A DNA stretch of 64,000 bases from Pigmentiphaga sp. NML030171 (GCF_002188635.1 NZ_NINX01000018.1:1-64000), one strand, 5' to 3'; shown: positions 48,286 to 58,838, counted from the stretch's first letter. Notes: generated by a model not told the origin, from the sequence alone. Made by a program: numbers and translations.

Positions 48286-48846
48286 TCAAACCGTCATGAT
48301 CTCCGCTTCTTTCTGCGCGACCACCTTGTCGATCTCGGCGACGAAACGATCGGTCAGCTTCTGGACGTCGTCCTGCGCGCGGCGTTCTTCGTCCTCGGAG
48401 ATTTCCTTGTCCTTGACCAGGCGCTTGAGCTGCTCGTTGGCGTCGCGCCGCAGGTTGCGCACGGCGACCTTGGCATCCTCGCCCTCGCTCTTGACCACCT
48501 TGGTCAGCTCGCGGCGGCGCTCTTCGGTCAGCGCCGGCATCGGCACGCGGATCAGGTCGCCCATGGACTGGGGGTTGAGACCCAGGTCGGATTCCCGGAT
48601 GGCCTTCTCGACCACCTGGGCCATCTTCTTTTCCCACGCCTGGACGCTCAGGGTACGCGCATCCAGCACGCTGACGTTGGCGACCTGGCTCAGCGGAACC
48701 ATGGAACCGTAGTACTCGACCTGGACATGGTCCAGTATGCCGGCATGGGCACGACCCGTACGGATCTTCGCGAGACTGCCCTTCAGGGTCTCGATGGACT
48801 TGCCCATCTTGGTCTCGGCGTTTTTCTTGACGTCGGAAGCGCTCAT
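48286..48846 (-). CDS. frr: Ribosome recycling factor
   Basis: Splits post-termination ribosomes with EF-G. The 186-residue protein has the normal length and the conserved N-terminal helix [20 protein letters not shown], the hinge and the C-terminal three-helix bundle ([20 protein letters not shown]). It lies 28 bases after pyrH. Confidence 0.97.
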   Translation of the reverse strand: MSASDVKKNAETKMGKSIETLKGSLAKIRTGRAHAGILDHVQVEYYGSMVPLSQVANVSVLDARTLSVQAWEKKMAQVVEKAIRESDLGLNPQSMGDLIRVPMPALTEERRRELTKVVKSEGEDAKVAVRNLRRDANEQLKRLVKDKEISEDEERRAQDDVQKLTDRFVAEIDKVVAQKEAEIMTV

Positions 48847-48874
48847 TGCGGTCTCCTAAATGCTGAACAATCGA

Positions 48875-49618
48875 TCAAACGTGCACCAGCGTGCCTTCGT
48901 CGTCGCCCGAGACGACGCGCTTCAGGGCGCCAGGCTTGTTGATCGAAAAAACCTTGATCGGCAGTTTCTGGTCGCGGCACAGCGCGAACGCCGTCGCATC
49001 CATCACTTCCAGGCGGCGCACGATGGCCTCGTCGAAACTGATGCGGCTGTAGCGCGTAGCCGTGGGATCCTTCTTGGGATCGGCCGAATAGATGCCGTCG
49101 ACCTTGGTTGCCTTCAATACGATTTCGGCACCGACCTCGGCGCCGCGCAGGGCGGCGGCGGTGTCGGTGGTGAAGAACGGGTTGCCCGTGCCGGCCGCGA
49201 AGATCACGACCTTGCCCTCTTCCAGGTAGCGCAGGGCCTTGGGGCGGATGTAGGGCTCGACCACCTGCTCGATGGTCAGCGCCGATTGCACGCGCGCATC
49301 GACGCCGCGGCGCTTGAGCGCGTCCTGCAGCGCCAGGGAGTTCATGATGGTGGCCATCATGCCCATGTAGTCGGCGGTGGCGCGGTCCATGCCCTGGGCA
49401 CCCGGCGCCACGCCGCGGAAGATGTTGCCGCCGCCGATGACCAGCGCCAGCTCGACGCCCAGCTCGGCCACCTCGGCAATTTCCTCGACCATGCGGCCGA
49501 TGGTCGCCCGGTTGATACCGAACGCATCGTCACCCATCAGGGCTTCGCCCGACAGCTTGAGCAGGACGCGCTTGTACGCCCCCGTTTTCGTTCCAGATGC
49601 GTTCATTTCCACCGTCAT
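48875..49618 (-). CDS. pyrH: Uridylate kinase
   Basis: Phosphorylates UMP to UDP; hexameric amino-acid-kinase fold. The 247-residue protein begins its domain with [15 protein letters not shown] and has the GGGNIFRG and [13 protein letters not shown] nucleotide loops. Two close ATG codons are possible: the first, at 49618, has GGGAG at good spacing and was used; the second, four codons later, gives the more usual length. The gap to tsf contains the post-stop element of tsf. Confidence 0.96.
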   Translation of the reverse strand: MTVEMNASGTKTGAYKRVLLKLSGEALMGDDAFGINRATIGRMVEEIAEVAELGVELALVIGGGNIFRGVAPGAQGMDRATADYMGMMATIMNSLALQDALKRRGVDARVQSALTIEQVVEPYIRPKALRYLEEGKVVIFAAGTGNPFFTTDTAAALRGAEVGAEIVLKATKVDGIYSADPKKDPTATRYSRISFDEAIVRRLEVMDATAFALCRDQKLPIKVFSINKPGALKRVVSGDDEGTLVHV

Positions 49619-49727
49619 ACATGCTCCCGCGCAATCGCCGACATCCGGCCCATCTCCGCCCACAGAGGCCCACCCTTCTGCGCTGCGTTACGTCTACATC
49701 TTTACAACAGCCCCACTTCCCCCAGAC

Positions 49728-49802
49728 GAGGCACGAGGGATCCGGCTCCGCCGGTCCCTCGAGGCCGCCCCCGGGGGGCGCGCGTAAGCGCGTAGGGGGG
49801 GG
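49728..49802 (-). repeat. Three-hairpin post-stop element, copy B (after tsf)
   Basis: Begins directly after the tsf stop, in gene orientation a C run then TACGCGC, a GGGCGGCCTCGA-type C/G hairpin, then a stem with arms CGAGGGA/TCCCTCG around the constant apical CCGGC-GGA-GCCGG. The outer arms differ from copies A and C but remain complementary. Confidence 0.75.
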
Positions 49803-49803
49803 A

Positions 49804-50685
49804 CTAACTCTTTGCAGCAGCAGCCTGGGCAGCGACTTCTGCGGCGAAGTCGGTGACCTTCTTCTCGATGCCTTCGCCCACCACGTACAGCACGAACTGC
49901 TGGACGGCGGAGTTCTTGGCCTTGAGCACCTGCTGGACGGTCTGCTTGTCGTCCTTGACGAACGGTTGCGACAACAGCGTAACCTCTTTCAGGAACTTCT
50001 GGACCGAACCTTCGACCATCTTGGCGACGATGTCGGCGGGCTTGCCCGATTCGGCGGCCTTCTGCTCGGCAACCGAACGCTCGCGCTGGATGTCGTCCTG
50101 CGACACGCCGGCGGCGTCCAGCGCCTTCGGCTTGGTGGCCGCGACGTGCATGGCGATGTCCTTGCCCAGCGTTTCGTCGCCGGAGTACTCGACCAGCACG
50201 CCGATGCGGCCGCCGTGCACGTACTGGGCCAGCTTGTTCTCGGTGGCGATGCGGGTGAAGCGGCGGATGGAGATGTTCTCGCCGATCTTGCCGATCAGGG
50301 CGGTACGCACGCTTTCCACGGTGCCGTCACGGAACGCCAGCTCGGACAGGGCGGCGACGTCGGCCGGGTTGGCCTTGGCGATCAGCTCGGCGATTTCGTT
50401 GGCGAACTGGACGAAATCGTCGTTCTTGGCCACGAAGTCGGTTTCGCTGTTGACCTCGACGGCGACGCCGGTCTTGGCATCGGCCGAGACATACAGGGCC
50501 ACCAGGCCTTCGGCGGTCACGCGGGCGGCGGCCTTGCTGGCCTTGCTGCCCAGCTTGACGCGCAGGATTTCCTCGGCCTTGGCCAGATCGCCACCGGCTT
50601 CGGTCAACGCCTTCTTGCACTCCATCATGGGCGCGTCGGTCTTCTCGCGCAGTTCCTTGACCATTGCTGCGGTAATTTCGGCCAT
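49804..50685 (-). CDS. tsf: Elongation factor Ts
   Basis: Guanine nucleotide exchange factor for EF-Tu. The 293-residue protein has the N-terminal UBA-like region ([20 protein letters not shown]), the [10 protein letters not shown] core motif and the dimerisation subdomain. The start ATG follows CAGGAGTAATC. It is flanked on both sides by post-stop elements and lies downstream of rpsB, with an intrinsic terminator-like hairpin between. Confidence 0.97.
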   Translation of the reverse strand: MAEITAAMVKELREKTDAPMMECKKALTEAGGDLAKAEEILRVKLGSKASKAAARVTAEGLVALYVSADAKTGVAVEVNSETDFVAKNDDFVQFANEIAELIAKANPADVAALSELAFRDGTVESVRTALIGKIGENISIRRFTRIATENKLAQYVHGGRIGVLVEYSGDETLGKDIAMHVAATKPKALDAAGVSQDDIQRERSVAEQKAAESGKPADIVAKMVEGSVQKFLKEVTLLSQPFVKDDKQTVQQVLKAKNSAVQQFVLYVVGEGIEKKVTDFAAEVAAQAAAAKS

Positions 50686-50702
50686 GATTACTCCTGACAT
50701 CT

Positions 50703-50725
50703 TCCGCCCCTGACAAAGGCGGAAA
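50703..50725 (-). other. Hairpin in the tsf leader
   Basis: On the minus strand TTCCGCC and GGCGGAA form a perfect 7-base-pair stem with a nine-base loop. It ends 17 bases before the tsf start and just before its ribosome-binding site. It may modulate translation or mark the 5' end of a processed tsf transcript. Confidence 0.45.
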
Positions 50726-50735
50726 TATAGTTTGA

Positions 50736-50763
50736 CTAAAAAGAAGGGGCACAAGGCCCCTTC
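50736..50763 (-). terminator. Terminator-like hairpin between rpsB and tsf
   Basis: On the minus strand GAAGGGG and CCCCTTC pair around a short loop and are followed by CTTTTTAG. It lies about 160 bases after the rpsB stop and 50 bases before the tsf start. It would reduce read-through into tsf, so tsf probably has an extra promoter or receives partial read-through. Confidence 0.7.
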
Positions 50764-50844
50764 AAGCATTACTAGCGGCAGAGAAGCCCACTCCCGCATC
50801 CAGGCAAGAATGCGGCGCTTCGCGCCGAGACATCCCCACCCAGA

Positions 50845-50920
50845 CCCAGGATGCGGTGGATCCGGCTCCGCCGGTCCACCCGCATCGCCCCCTGGGGGGC
50901 GCGCGCAAGCGCGTAGGGGG
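50845..50920 (-). repeat. Three-hairpin post-stop element, copy C (after rpsB)
   Basis: Starts three bases after the rpsB stop. It matches copy A almost base for base (arms GATGCGGGTGGA type, apical CCGGC-GGA-GCCGG). It lies inside the rpsB-tsf intergenic region and upstream of the intrinsic terminator-like hairpin. Confidence 0.75.
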
Positions 50921-50923
50921 ACC

Positions 50924-51673
50924 TTACTCCTCGCCTTCGACTTCCACGAACTCGTCGCCGCCTTCGGTCACGGCATCGACCACGCCCTGCAGGGCCTGTT
51001 CGCGGCCTTCCAGCACGGCATCGGCCACGCCGCGGGCGTACAGGGCGATCGCCTTGGACGAATCGTCGTTGCCCGGGATGACGTGGGCCACGCCGTCCGG
51101 CGAGTGGTTAGTATCCACCACGGCGACGACCGGAATGTTAAGCGCCTTGGCTTCGGTGACGGTAATTTTGTGATACCCGACGTCGATGATGAAGATCGCG
51201 TCCGGCAGGCCGTTCATGTCCTTGATGCCGCCGATGGACTTGTTCAGCTTCTCGAGCTCGCGCTGGAACATCAGCGCTTCCTTCTTGCTCATGCGCTCGG
51301 TCGCGCCCTCGGCCTGCATGGCTTCCATGTCCTTCAGGCGCTTGATCGAGGTCTTGACCGTCTTGAAGTTGGTCAGCATGCCGCCCAGCCAGCGGCTGTC
51401 GACGTAGGGCATGCCGCAGCGCTGCGCTTCCTCGGCGATGATCTCGCGAGCCGCGCGCTTGGTGCTGACGAACAGGATCGTGCCGCCGCGGGCCGACAGT
51501 TGACGCACGAACTTCAGAGCGTCCTGGTACAGGGCCAGGGTCTTCTCGAGGTTGATGATGTGGATCTTGTTGCGATGGCCGAAGATATAGGGGGCCATCT
51601 TGGGGTTCCAGAAGCGGGTTTGGTGGCCGAAGTGGACACCGGCTTCCAGCATTTCGCGCATGCTAACGGACAT
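50924..51673 (-). CDS. rpsB: 30S ribosomal protein S2
   Basis: A 249-residue S2 protein. The N-terminal block [20 protein letters not shown], the [18 protein letters not shown] segment and the [11 protein letters not shown] loop are hallmarks. The acidic tail VEVEGEE is normal for the group. The ATG at 51673 was chosen; the upstream frame is leader. A promoter about 235 bases upstream implies a long 5' leader, consistent with known autoregulation by S2 in proteobacteria. Confidence 0.97.
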   Translation of the reverse strand: MSVSMREMLEAGVHFGHQTRFWNPKMAPYIFGHRNKIHIINLEKTLALYQDALKFVRQLSARGGTILFVSTKRAAREIIAEEAQRCGMPYVDSRWLGGMLTNFKTVKTSIKRLKDMEAMQAEGATERMSKKEALMFQRELEKLNKSIGGIKDMNGLPDAIFIIDVGYHKITVTEAKALNIPVVAVVDTNHSPDGVAHVIPGNDDSSKAIALYARGVADAVLEGREQALQGVVDAVTEGGDEFVEVEGEE

Positions 51674-51909
51674 ATTGACTCCGAGGGTTGGGTCTTGCAC
51701 CGCATCAGCACCCGCCAGGCACACTAGGCCCGGCCGGCACCCTGGACGACACGGCGCGCGGTTGAAAAATCCAGGCCGAAGACGGGCGACATCCCTGGAG
51801 AAACTCCAGGCTTTCTGGCATGATGGACGCGCCACGCGGCGCCCCGCCACCCCAGGATCGCCCTGATCCGATCCGGCCTTTGGCTTCCTGAAATCACAGG
51901 AAGCCTATA

Positions 51910-51939
51910 ATTCTACTATTTTCCGGACCACCTGCTCAA
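51910..51939 (-). promoter_or_regulatory. Sigma-70 promoter of rpsB
   Basis: On the minus strand a -35 TTGAGC (51934-51939) and a -10 TAGAAT (51910-51915) are separated by 18 bases. Transcription would start near 51903, leaving a leader of about 230 nucleotides before rpsB. Confidence 0.6.
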
Positions 51940-51973
51940 GCGATCCCTCGGCCCCGGCGCCGGCCCTCGTCGC

Positions 51974-51988
51974 TTCTTGTTACAAGAA
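51974..51988. promoter_or_regulatory. Perfect 7-1-7 palindrome upstream of the rpsB promoter
   Basis: TTCTTGT and ACAAGAA flank a single T. The palindrome sits about 35 bases upstream of the rpsB -35 box and 107 bases before map, a position suiting a dimeric regulator. The protein that would bind it is unknown. Confidence 0.4.
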
Positions 51989-52094
51989 AGCCTCGACGCC
52001 TGCCTTTCGGGCGCCGTCCGGGCCGGCTGCGGGCGCGACGGGCGGTCCGGCGCCATAACATAATGTGGAGCGCACACAGCGCGGGAAGCAGATC

Positions 52095-52907
52095 ATGAGC
52101 ATCACCATCAAGTCGGCCGAGGAAATCGGGAAAATGCGCGAGGCCTGCCAGGCGGCGGCCAGCGTGCTCGATTTCATCGCGCCCTACGTCAAGCCGGGCG
52201 TGACCACCGGCGAACTGGACCGGCTGTGCCTGGAATTCATGACCGACGAACTGAAGGTGAAGTCGGCCACCATCGGCTATGCGCCGCCGGGCTACCCGCC
52301 CTTCACCGGGGCCATCTGCACCTCGGTCAACCACCAGGTCTGCCACGGCATCCCCGGCGACAAGGTCCTGAAGAACGGCGACTCGCTCAACATCGACGTC
52401 ACCATCATCAAGGACGGCTGGCACGGCGACACGAGCCGCATGTTCTTCGCCGGCGAGCCCTCCATCCTGGCGCGCCGCCTGGCGCAGGTCACGTACGAGT
52501 GCATGTGGCTGGGCATCGAGCAGGTCCGCCCCGGCGCCCACCTGGGCGACATCGGCCACGCCATCCAGAAGCACGCCGAGGCGCACGGCTACAGCGTGGT
52601 CCGGGAGTTCTGCGGCCACGGCATCGGCCAGGTGTTCCACGAAGACCCGCAGGTGCTGCACTACGGCAAGCCCGGCACCGGCATCGAACTGCTGCCGGGC
52701 ATGATCTTCACCGTGGAACCCATGATCAACGCCGGACGCCGGGAAATCCGTGAACTGGCCGATGGATGGACCATCGTGACCCGGGACCACAGCCTGTCGG
52801 CCCAATGGGAACACACGGTGGTGGTGACGGACTCGGGCTACGAGACCCTGACCGTCTCGCCCGGCATGCCCGCCCCGCCCAGCTTCGTCACCGCCAAGGC
52901 CGCCTGA
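52095..52907 (+). CDS. map: Methionine aminopeptidase, type I
   Basis: Removes the initiator Met from nascent proteins. The 270-residue protein has the five metal ligands in order: two Asp in NIDVTIIKDGWHGDTSRM, His in CGHGIGQVFHEDP, Glu in IFTVEPM and Glu in QWEHTVVVT. It is divergent from rpsB, a common arrangement, and ends ten bases before glnD, so the two are likely co-transcribed. Confidence 0.97.
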   Translation: MSITIKSAEEIGKMREACQAAASVLDFIAPYVKPGVTTGELDRLCLEFMTDELKVKSATIGYAPPGYPPFTGAICTSVNHQVCHGIPGDKVLKNGDSLNIDVTIIKDGWHGDTSRMFFAGEPSILARRLAQVTYECMWLGIEQVRPGAHLGDIGHAIQKHAEAHGYSVVREFCGHGIGQVFHEDPQVLHYGKPGTGIELLPGMIFTVEPMINAGRREIRELADGWTIVTRDHSLSAQWEHTVVVTDSGYETLTVSPGMPAPPSFVTAKAA

Positions 52908-52917
52908 TCCTGCTCCC

Positions 52918-55524
52918 ATGTCCATGTCCACCGCCACGCTGGCCTCGCCCGGCCTGAACGAACTGCAGGGCCTGCGCAACACCATGCGAGCAGCGCGCGA
53001 GCGCGCGATCGCCACCTACCGCGAGAACCTGCGCGCCGATGGACTGCTGACCGAGCTGCGGCGCATCGTCGACCGCACGCTGGTGGCGCTGCTCGAGCGC
53101 CATCCGCTGCCCGAGGGCGCGACACTGGCGGCCGTGGGCGGCTACGGCCGCGGCGAGCTGTATCCCTATTCCGACGTGGACGTGCTGGTGCTGCTGCACC
53201 AGCCCCCCGGCGCCGAGGACGAGGCCAGAATAGGCGCGCTGATCACGGCGCTGTGGGACATCGGGCTGGAGCCCGGCCACAGCGTCCGCACGGTGGACGA
53301 ATGCATGGCCGAGGCGGCCCGGGACATCACCGTGGAAACGGCGCTGCTGGAGGCCCGCTACCTGGCCGGCAGCCGGACGCTGATGCGCCAGTTCGAGACC
53401 GCGATGCGCGGCCGGCTGGACAAGCGTGCCTTCTTCCACGACAAGCAGCTGGAGATGCAGCAGCGGCACACCAAGTACAACTACACGCCGTACGCGCTGG
53501 AACCCAATTGCAAGGAATCGCCGGGCGGCCTGCGCGACCTGCAGGTCATCCTGTGGATGGCGCGGGCGGCAGGCTTCGGTAAGACCTGGGCACAGGTCGC
53601 CCGCGCGGGACTGCTGACGGCCGACGAGGCCCGCCACCTGCGGCGCGCCGAACAGGCCTTCAAGCGCCTGCGCATCGAGCTGCACCTGCTGACCGGCCGG
53701 CGCGAGGACAGACTGGTGTTCGACATCCAGCCGGCGATGGCCAAGGTCTACGGCATCGAGGCCGGCGGCGCGCGCCGCCCCAGCGAAATGCTGATGCAGC
53801 GCTACTACTGGGCGGCCAAGCTGGTGACCCAGCTCAACACCATCCTGGTCCAGAACCTGGAAGAGCGCCTGTTCGCGCGGCCGGGCGAAGAAGCCCAGCC
53901 CATCGACGAGGACTTCCGCAGCCTGCACGAACGGCTGGACATGTACCGGGACGACGCGTTCGAGCGCAACCCCACGCTGTTGCTGCGCGCCTTCCTGGTC
54001 ATGCAGCAGCAACCCTCGCTCAAGGGCATGTCGGCCCGCATGCTGCGCGCCATCTGGCACGCGCGCCGGCGCATCGACGCCCAGTTCCGGCGCAATCCGG
54101 TCAACCGCCACCTGTTCCTGTCCATCCTGCAACAGCAGCGCGGCATCGTGCACGAGCTGCGCCGGATGAACGAACTCAGCATCCTGCCGCGCTACCTGCT
54201 GCCCTTTCGCCGCATCGTCGGCCAGATGCAGCACGACCTGTTCCACGCCTACACCGTGGACCAGCACATCCTGATGGTGGTGCGCAACCTGCGCCGCTTC
54301 ACCATGCCGGAACACGCGCACGAGTACCCCCTGTGCAGCCAGTTGATCGCGAACTTCGACGGCCACTGGATCCTGTACGCGGCGGCCCTGTTCCACGACA
54401 TCGCCAAGGGCCGCGGCGGCGATCACTCCGAGCTGGGCGCCGTGGAAGCGCGCAAGTTCGCGCGCGAGCACGGGCTGGCCAAGGACGACGCGGCACTGCT
54501 GGAATTCCTGGTGCGCCAGCACCTCACGCTGTCCTCGGTCGCGCAGAAAAAGGACCTGTCCGATCCGCAGGTCATCCAGGAGTTCGCGGCGCTGGTGGGC
54601 GACACGCGGCACCTGACCGCGCTCTACCTGCTGACCGTGGCCGACATACGCGGCACCAGCCCCAAGGTCTGGAACGCCTGGAAAGGCAAGCTGCTCGAAG
54701 ACCTGTTCGTCAAGACGCGGCGGGCGCTGGGCGGAGAGATCCCCGACTCCAAGGCCATCCTGGAAAATCGCAAGGAAGAAGCGCTGGGCGCGCTGCGGCT
54801 GGCAGGGCTGACCGAGGACGCCCACGAAGCGCTGTGGAAGCAGCTGGACGTGGCCTATTTCCTGCGCCACGAGGCGCCCGAGATCGCCTGGCAGACCCGG
54901 CACCTGTACAACAAGGTCAACAGCGAGGCGCCCATCGTGCGCGCCCGCCTGGCGCCCATCGGCGAAGGCCTGCAGATCGTCGTCTACGTCAAGGACCAGC
55001 CCGACCTGTTCGCCCGCATCTGCGGCTATTTCGACGAGCGCCACCTCAGCATCCAGGACGCCCGCATCCACACTACGCGCCATGGCTGGGCGCTGGACAG
55101 CTTCATCGTGCTGGCCCAGGGCACGCCCAGCGAACAGCGTTCGCTGCTGAGCCTGGTCGAACACGAACTGACCCAGCGGCTGGCCACGCCCAACGCCGCC
55201 GGACCGGCCTCGGCGGGCGACGCCGTCCCGCTGGGGCCCCGGCAGTCGCGGCAGTCGCGCATGTTCCCGATCACCCCCGCGATCGAACTGCGGCCCGACG
55301 AGCGCGGACAATCGTGGATACTGAGCGTGACCGCCTCCGACCGGACCGGCCTGCTGCACGCGCTGGCGCGCACCTTCGTCAAGCACGGCATCAACCTCAA
55401 GACCGCCAAGGTCATGACCCTGGGCGAACGGGTCGAGGACACTTTCCTGATCGACGGCGACGCGCTCAACAACGCGCGCAGCCAGATCCAGTTCGAACAG
55501 GACTTGCTGGAAGCCCTGCAGTAA
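52918..55524 (+). CDS. glnD: Bifunctional [protein-PII] uridylyltransferase/uridylyl-removing enzyme
   Basis: Senses glutamine and modifies PII proteins, which control NtrB/NtrC and glutamine synthetase. The 868-residue protein has the nucleotidyltransferase motif GGYGRGELYPYSDVDVLVL (near residue 65), an HD hydrolase domain with FHDIAKGRGGDHSE (near 490), and two C-terminal ACT domains, the second beginning LSVTASDRTGLLHAL. It is full length. Its presence means the genome has the nitrogen cascade that could activate the sigma-54-type promoter at 26131. Confidence 0.97.
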   Translation: MSMSTATLASPGLNELQGLRNTMRAARERAIATYRENLRADGLLTELRRIVDRTLVALLERHPLPEGATLAAVGGYGRGELYPYSDVDVLVLLHQPPGAEDEARIGALITALWDIGLEPGHSVRTVDECMAEAARDITVETALLEARYLAGSRTLMRQFETAMRGRLDKRAFFHDKQLEMQQRHTKYNYTPYALEPNCKESPGGLRDLQVILWMARAAGFGKTWAQVARAGLLTADEARHLRRAEQAFKRLRIELHLLTGRREDRLVFDIQPAMAKVYGIEAGGARRPSEMLMQRYYWAAKLVTQLNTILVQNLEERLFARPGEEAQPIDEDFRSLHERLDMYRDDAFERNPTLLLRAFLVMQQQPSLKGMSARMLRAIWHARRRIDAQFRRNPVNRHLFLSILQQQRGIVHELRRMNELSILPRYLLPFRRIVGQMQHDLFHAYTVDQHILMVVRNLRRFTMPEHAHEYPLCSQLIANFDGHWILYAAALFHDIAKGRGGDHSELGAVEARKFAREHGLAKDDAALLEFLVRQHLTLSSVAQKKDLSDPQVIQEFAALVGDTRHLTALYLLTVADIRGTSPKVWNAWKGKLLEDLFVKTRRALGGEIPDSKAILENRKEEALGALRLAGLTEDAHEALWKQLDVAYFLRHEAPEIAWQTRHLYNKVNSEAPIVRARLAPIGEGLQIVVYVKDQPDLFARICGYFDERHLSIQDARIHTTRHGWALDSFIVLAQGTPSEQRSLLSLVEHELTQRLATPNAAGPASAGDAVPLGPRQSRQSRMFPITPAIELRPDERGQSWILSVTASDRTGLLHALARTFVKHGINLKTAKVMTLGERVEDTFLIDGDALNNARSQIQFEQDLLEALQ

Positions 55525-55644
55525 GCAGCGCCAGTTCCTTTCACGGCGCTGTCGCATGCTTAACCAATTGAAAACGCGGCTTGCGCCGCACGGATCCCAA
55601 AAGCAACAATAGCCGGGTTGCCCCGCCCCTGGGGCGGCGTACCG

Positions 55645-58176
55645 ATGGGAGCTCCGCACGTGTCCGCACCTGTTCCCCTGCCGGCCGATGACGACGACGA
55701 TCGCACGTCGTTCTCCAAGGAAAGCCTGAAGCGCGCCTTTTTCGACCACCTGTTCTACACGATAGGCAAGTTTCCGAAGATCTCGGGCAAGAACGACCTC
55801 TACCTGGCCCTGGCCCACGCGATACGCGACCGCAGCCTGCAGCGCTGGATCAGCAGTACCGCCCAGTACAACCAGACCGCGCCGCGCACCGTCGCCTACC
55901 TGTCGGCCGAATTCCTGATGGGCCCGCACCTGGGCAACCACCTGATCAACCTGGGCATCGCCGACAGCGTGCGCGAAGCCATGGCCGAGCTGAAACTCGA
56001 CTTCAACGAGATCCTGCGCCAGGAAGAAGAGCCGGGCCTGGGCAACGGCGGCCTGGGCCGCCTGGCCGCCTGCTTCCTGGATTCCCTGGCCACCGGGCAG
56101 ATCCCGGCCTTCGGCTACGGCATCCGCTACGAGTACGGTATCTTCTTCCAGACCATCATCGATGGCTGGCAGGTCGAGAACACCGACAAGTGGCTGCGCT
56201 ACGGCAATCCATGGGAAATCCAGCGCGCCGAATGGGCGGTCGAGATCAAGCTGGGCGGCCACACCGAACAGTACACCGACGATGCCGGCTACCTGCGCGT
56301 GCGCTGGGCCCCCGAGAAGACCGTGGTGGGCGTGCCGTTCGATTCGCCCATCCCCGGCTACCGCGTCAACACCACCAACACGCTGAGGCTGTGGCGGGCG
56401 GAGGCCACCGAGTCCTTCGATTTCTCGGTCTTCAACCAGGGTGACTACCTGGGCGCGGTCAGCAAGAAGGTGACGTCCGAGAACCTGACCAAGGTGCTCT
56501 ACCCCAACGACGAAACCACCCAAGGCAAGGAACTGCGGCTGGAGCAGCAATACTTTTTCGTGTCGTGTTCGCTGCAGGACATGATACGCATCCATCTTGC
56601 CCGCGGCGGCGCCATCGGCGATTTCGACAAGAAGTTCGCGATCCAGCTCAACGACACGCATCCGGCCATCGCCATCGCCGAACTGATGCGGCTGCTGGTG
56701 GACGAACACCTGTTGCCGTGGGACCAGGCCTGGGGCATCACCACGCGCAGCTTCTCGTACACCAACCACACGCTGCTGCCCGAAGCCCTGGAGCGCTGGC
56801 CGCTGGACCTGTTCCAGCGCATCCTGCCGCGCCACCTGGAACTCATCTATGAGATCAACGCGCGCTTCCTGAACGACGTGCGCATTCATTTCCTGGGAGA
56901 CGAATCCCGCATCTCCCGCCTCTCGCTGATCGACGAAAGCGGCGAGCGCTACGTACGCATGGCGCACCTGGCCTGCGTGGGCAGCCACGCCATCAACGGC
57001 GTGGCCGAACTGCACTCGGACCTGCTCAAGCACGGGCTGCTGAAGGACTTCTACGAAATGTGGCCCGAGAAGTTCACCAACGTCACCAACGGCGTCACGC
57101 CGCGCCGCTGGCTGGTCCTGAGCAATCCGCGCCTGACCTCGCTGGTGACCAACGCCATCGGCGACGCCTGGGTGACCGACCTGCCCCGCATCCGCCTGAT
57201 CGAGGACTACATCGACGATGCGGCGTTCCGGCAGGAATGGCGCGCGGTCAAGCGCGCCAACAAGGTGGACCTGGCGGCGCTGATCCTGCGGCGCACGGGG
57301 GTCAAGGTCGACCCCGATTCGATGTTCGACGTGCTGGTCAAGCGCATCCACGAATACAAGCGCCAGCACCTGGCGGTCCTGCATATCGTCACGCTGTACC
57401 ACCGCTTGAAGTCCGGCCGGGCACGCGACCCCCTGCCCCGCACCTTCATCTTCGGCGGCAAGGCCGCCCCCGGCTATCACACCGCCAAGCTGATGATCAA
57501 GCTCATCACCTCGGTAGGCGATGTGGTCAACAACGATCCCGACGTGCGCGACCTGCTCAAGGTGGTGTTCATCCCCAATTTCAACGTCACGCAGGGCCAG
57601 TGCATCTATCCGGCCGCCGAGCTGTCCGAGCAGATATCGCTGGCGGGCAAGGAGGCCTCGGGAACCGGCAACATGAAATTCGCGATGAACGGGGCGCTGA
57701 CCATAGGCACCATGGACGGCGCCAACATCGAACTGCGCGACCAAGTCGGGGCCGAGAACTTCTTCCTGTTCGGCCATACCGCCGCGGAAGTGCGCCACAT
57801 CAAGACCGCCGGCTATCATCCCGGCGACTACTACCACAGCCACAGCGAGCTGCGCACCTGCCTCGACCTGATCCAGAGCGGTTTTTTCTCGCGCGGCGAC
57901 ACCGAACTGTTCCGGCCGCTGGTCGACAACCTGCTGCGGCACGACCCCTATCTGCTGCTGGCGGACTACCAGTCCTACATCGAGTGCCAGGATCTCGTCA
58001 GCCAGGCCTATCGCGACCATGAAGGCTGGACGCGCATGTCCATCCTCAATACCGCCCGATCCGGCAAGTTCTCGTCGGACCGCAGCATCCGCGAATACGC
58101 CGAACAGATCTGGAACGTCAAGCCGGTGCCGGTCGAACTGTATGACGAGGCCGAGATGGAGCACACGCTGCGGTGA
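55645..58176 (+). CDS. glgP: Glycogen/maltodextrin phosphorylase
   Basis: Releases glucose 1-phosphate from alpha-1,4-glucans with phosphate. The 843-residue GT35 protein has the N-terminal [16 protein letters not shown] block, [17 protein letters not shown], the [16 protein letters not shown] segment and the PLP-binding Lys678 in [11 protein letters not shown]. The frame is open from a TTG at 55618, but the ATG at 55645 is the better start. No other glycogen genes are nearby; it stands alone after glnD. Confidence 0.96.
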   Translation: MGAPHVSAPVPLPADDDDDRTSFSKESLKRAFFDHLFYTIGKFPKISGKNDLYLALAHAIRDRSLQRWISSTAQYNQTAPRTVAYLSAEFLMGPHLGNHLINLGIADSVREAMAELKLDFNEILRQEEEPGLGNGGLGRLAACFLDSLATGQIPAFGYGIRYEYGIFFQTIIDGWQVENTDKWLRYGNPWEIQRAEWAVEIKLGGHTEQYTDDAGYLRVRWAPEKTVVGVPFDSPIPGYRVNTTNTLRLWRAEATESFDFSVFNQGDYLGAVSKKVTSENLTKVLYPNDETTQGKELRLEQQYFFVSCSLQDMIRIHLARGGAIGDFDKKFAIQLNDTHPAIAIAELMRLLVDEHLLPWDQAWGITTRSFSYTNHTLLPEALERWPLDLFQRILPRHLELIYEINARFLNDVRIHFLGDESRISRLSLIDESGERYVRMAHLACVGSHAINGVAELHSDLLKHGLLKDFYEMWPEKFTNVTNGVTPRRWLVLSNPRLTSLVTNAIGDAWVTDLPRIRLIEDYIDDAAFRQEWRAVKRANKVDLAALILRRTGVKVDPDSMFDVLVKRIHEYKRQHLAVLHIVTLYHRLKSGRARDPLPRTFIFGGKAAPGYHTAKLMIKLITSVGDVVNNDPDVRDLLKVVFIPNFNVTQGQCIYPAAELSEQISLAGKEASGTGNMKFAMNGALTIGTMDGANIELRDQVGAENFFLFGHTAAEVRHIKTAGYHPGDYYHSHSELRTCLDLIQSGFFSRGDTELFRPLVDNLLRHDPYLLLADYQSYIECQDLVSQAYRDHEGWTRMSILNTARSGKFSSDRSIREYAEQIWNVKPVPVELYDEAEMEHTLR

Positions 58177-58231
58177 AAGCTTGCCAAGCAGTGAGAGAAT
58201 AGGCGCTTTCCACCCCCTTCATCGAGGCCCC

Positions 58232-58837
58232 ATGAAGCTCTACTACTCCCCCGGCGCCTGCTCCCAGGCCCCCCACATCGTCCTGCGCGAGGCAGGCATC
58301 GACTTCACCTGGGAAAAGGTCGACCTCAAGGCCAAGACCACCGAGACCGGGCAGGATTTCCGCAAGATCAATCCCAAGGGCTACGTGCCGGCGCTGGAAG
58401 TGTCCACTGGCGTGGTGATGACCGAGCTGGCCGTGCTGCTGCAATACATCGCCGATCTCGTGCCGGCGCGCAAGCTGGCGCCCCCGCCCGACAGCGCCGA
58501 GCGCTACGCGCTGCAAACCTGGCTGGTGTTCATCGCCACCGAGATCCACAAGGGCTTCTCGCCCATGTTCAAGCCCACGCTGAGCGAGGAAGGCAAGGAC
58601 GTCTTCCGCCAGATCCTGGCCACGCGCCTGGACTACGTGCAAAGCGAGCTGTCGCAGCGCGAATACCTGATGCCCGGTGGCTTTTCCGTGGCCGATATCT
58701 ACCTGTTCGTGACCACCGGCTGGGCCACGCGCCTGAACTACGACCTGTCGCGCTGGCCCGCCATCGTGGCCTTCCGCGAACGCATCGCGCAGCGCCCCGC
58801 CGTGCAGGCGGCGCTCAAGGCCGAAGGCCTGCAGTAA
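58232..58837 (+). CDS. Glutathione S-transferase
   Basis: A 201-residue GST of the bacterial beta class. The thioredoxin-fold N-terminal domain begins MKLYYSPGACSQAPHIVLRE, with Cys10 as the beta-class active-site Cys, and contains NPKGYVPALEV with the cis-Pro. The helical C-terminal domain includes GGFSVADIYLFV. It conjugates or binds glutathione; the physiological substrate is unknown. It ends just before a post-stop repeat element. Confidence 0.93.
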   Translation: MKLYYSPGACSQAPHIVLREAGIDFTWEKVDLKAKTTETGQDFRKINPKGYVPALEVSTGVVMTELAVLLQYIADLVPARKLAPPPDSAERYALQTWLVFIATEIHKGFSPMFKPTLSEEGKDVFRQILATRLDYVQSELSQREYLMPGGFSVADIYLFVTTGWATRLNYDLSRWPAIVAFRERIAQRPAVQAALKAEGLQ

Positions 58838-58838
58838 A

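Larger units (their letters stand above)
51674..52094. other. Divergent regulatory region between rpsB and map
   Basis: About 420 bases without a gene. It holds the rpsB leader (about 51674-51903), the rpsB promoter, a perfect palindrome TTCTTGT-T-ACAAGAA at 51974-51988 and, near 52059, a CATAAT sequence that could be the -10 of map. The leader is the place to expect an S2-binding structure, but I could not establish a fold by eye. Confidence 0.5.

Noticed and set aside
52888-58164. Open antisense frame of 1758 codons across map, glnD and glgP
   Set aside because: The composition is that of a shadow frame of high-GC codon-biased genes; glnD and glgP on the plus strand have complete family motifs.
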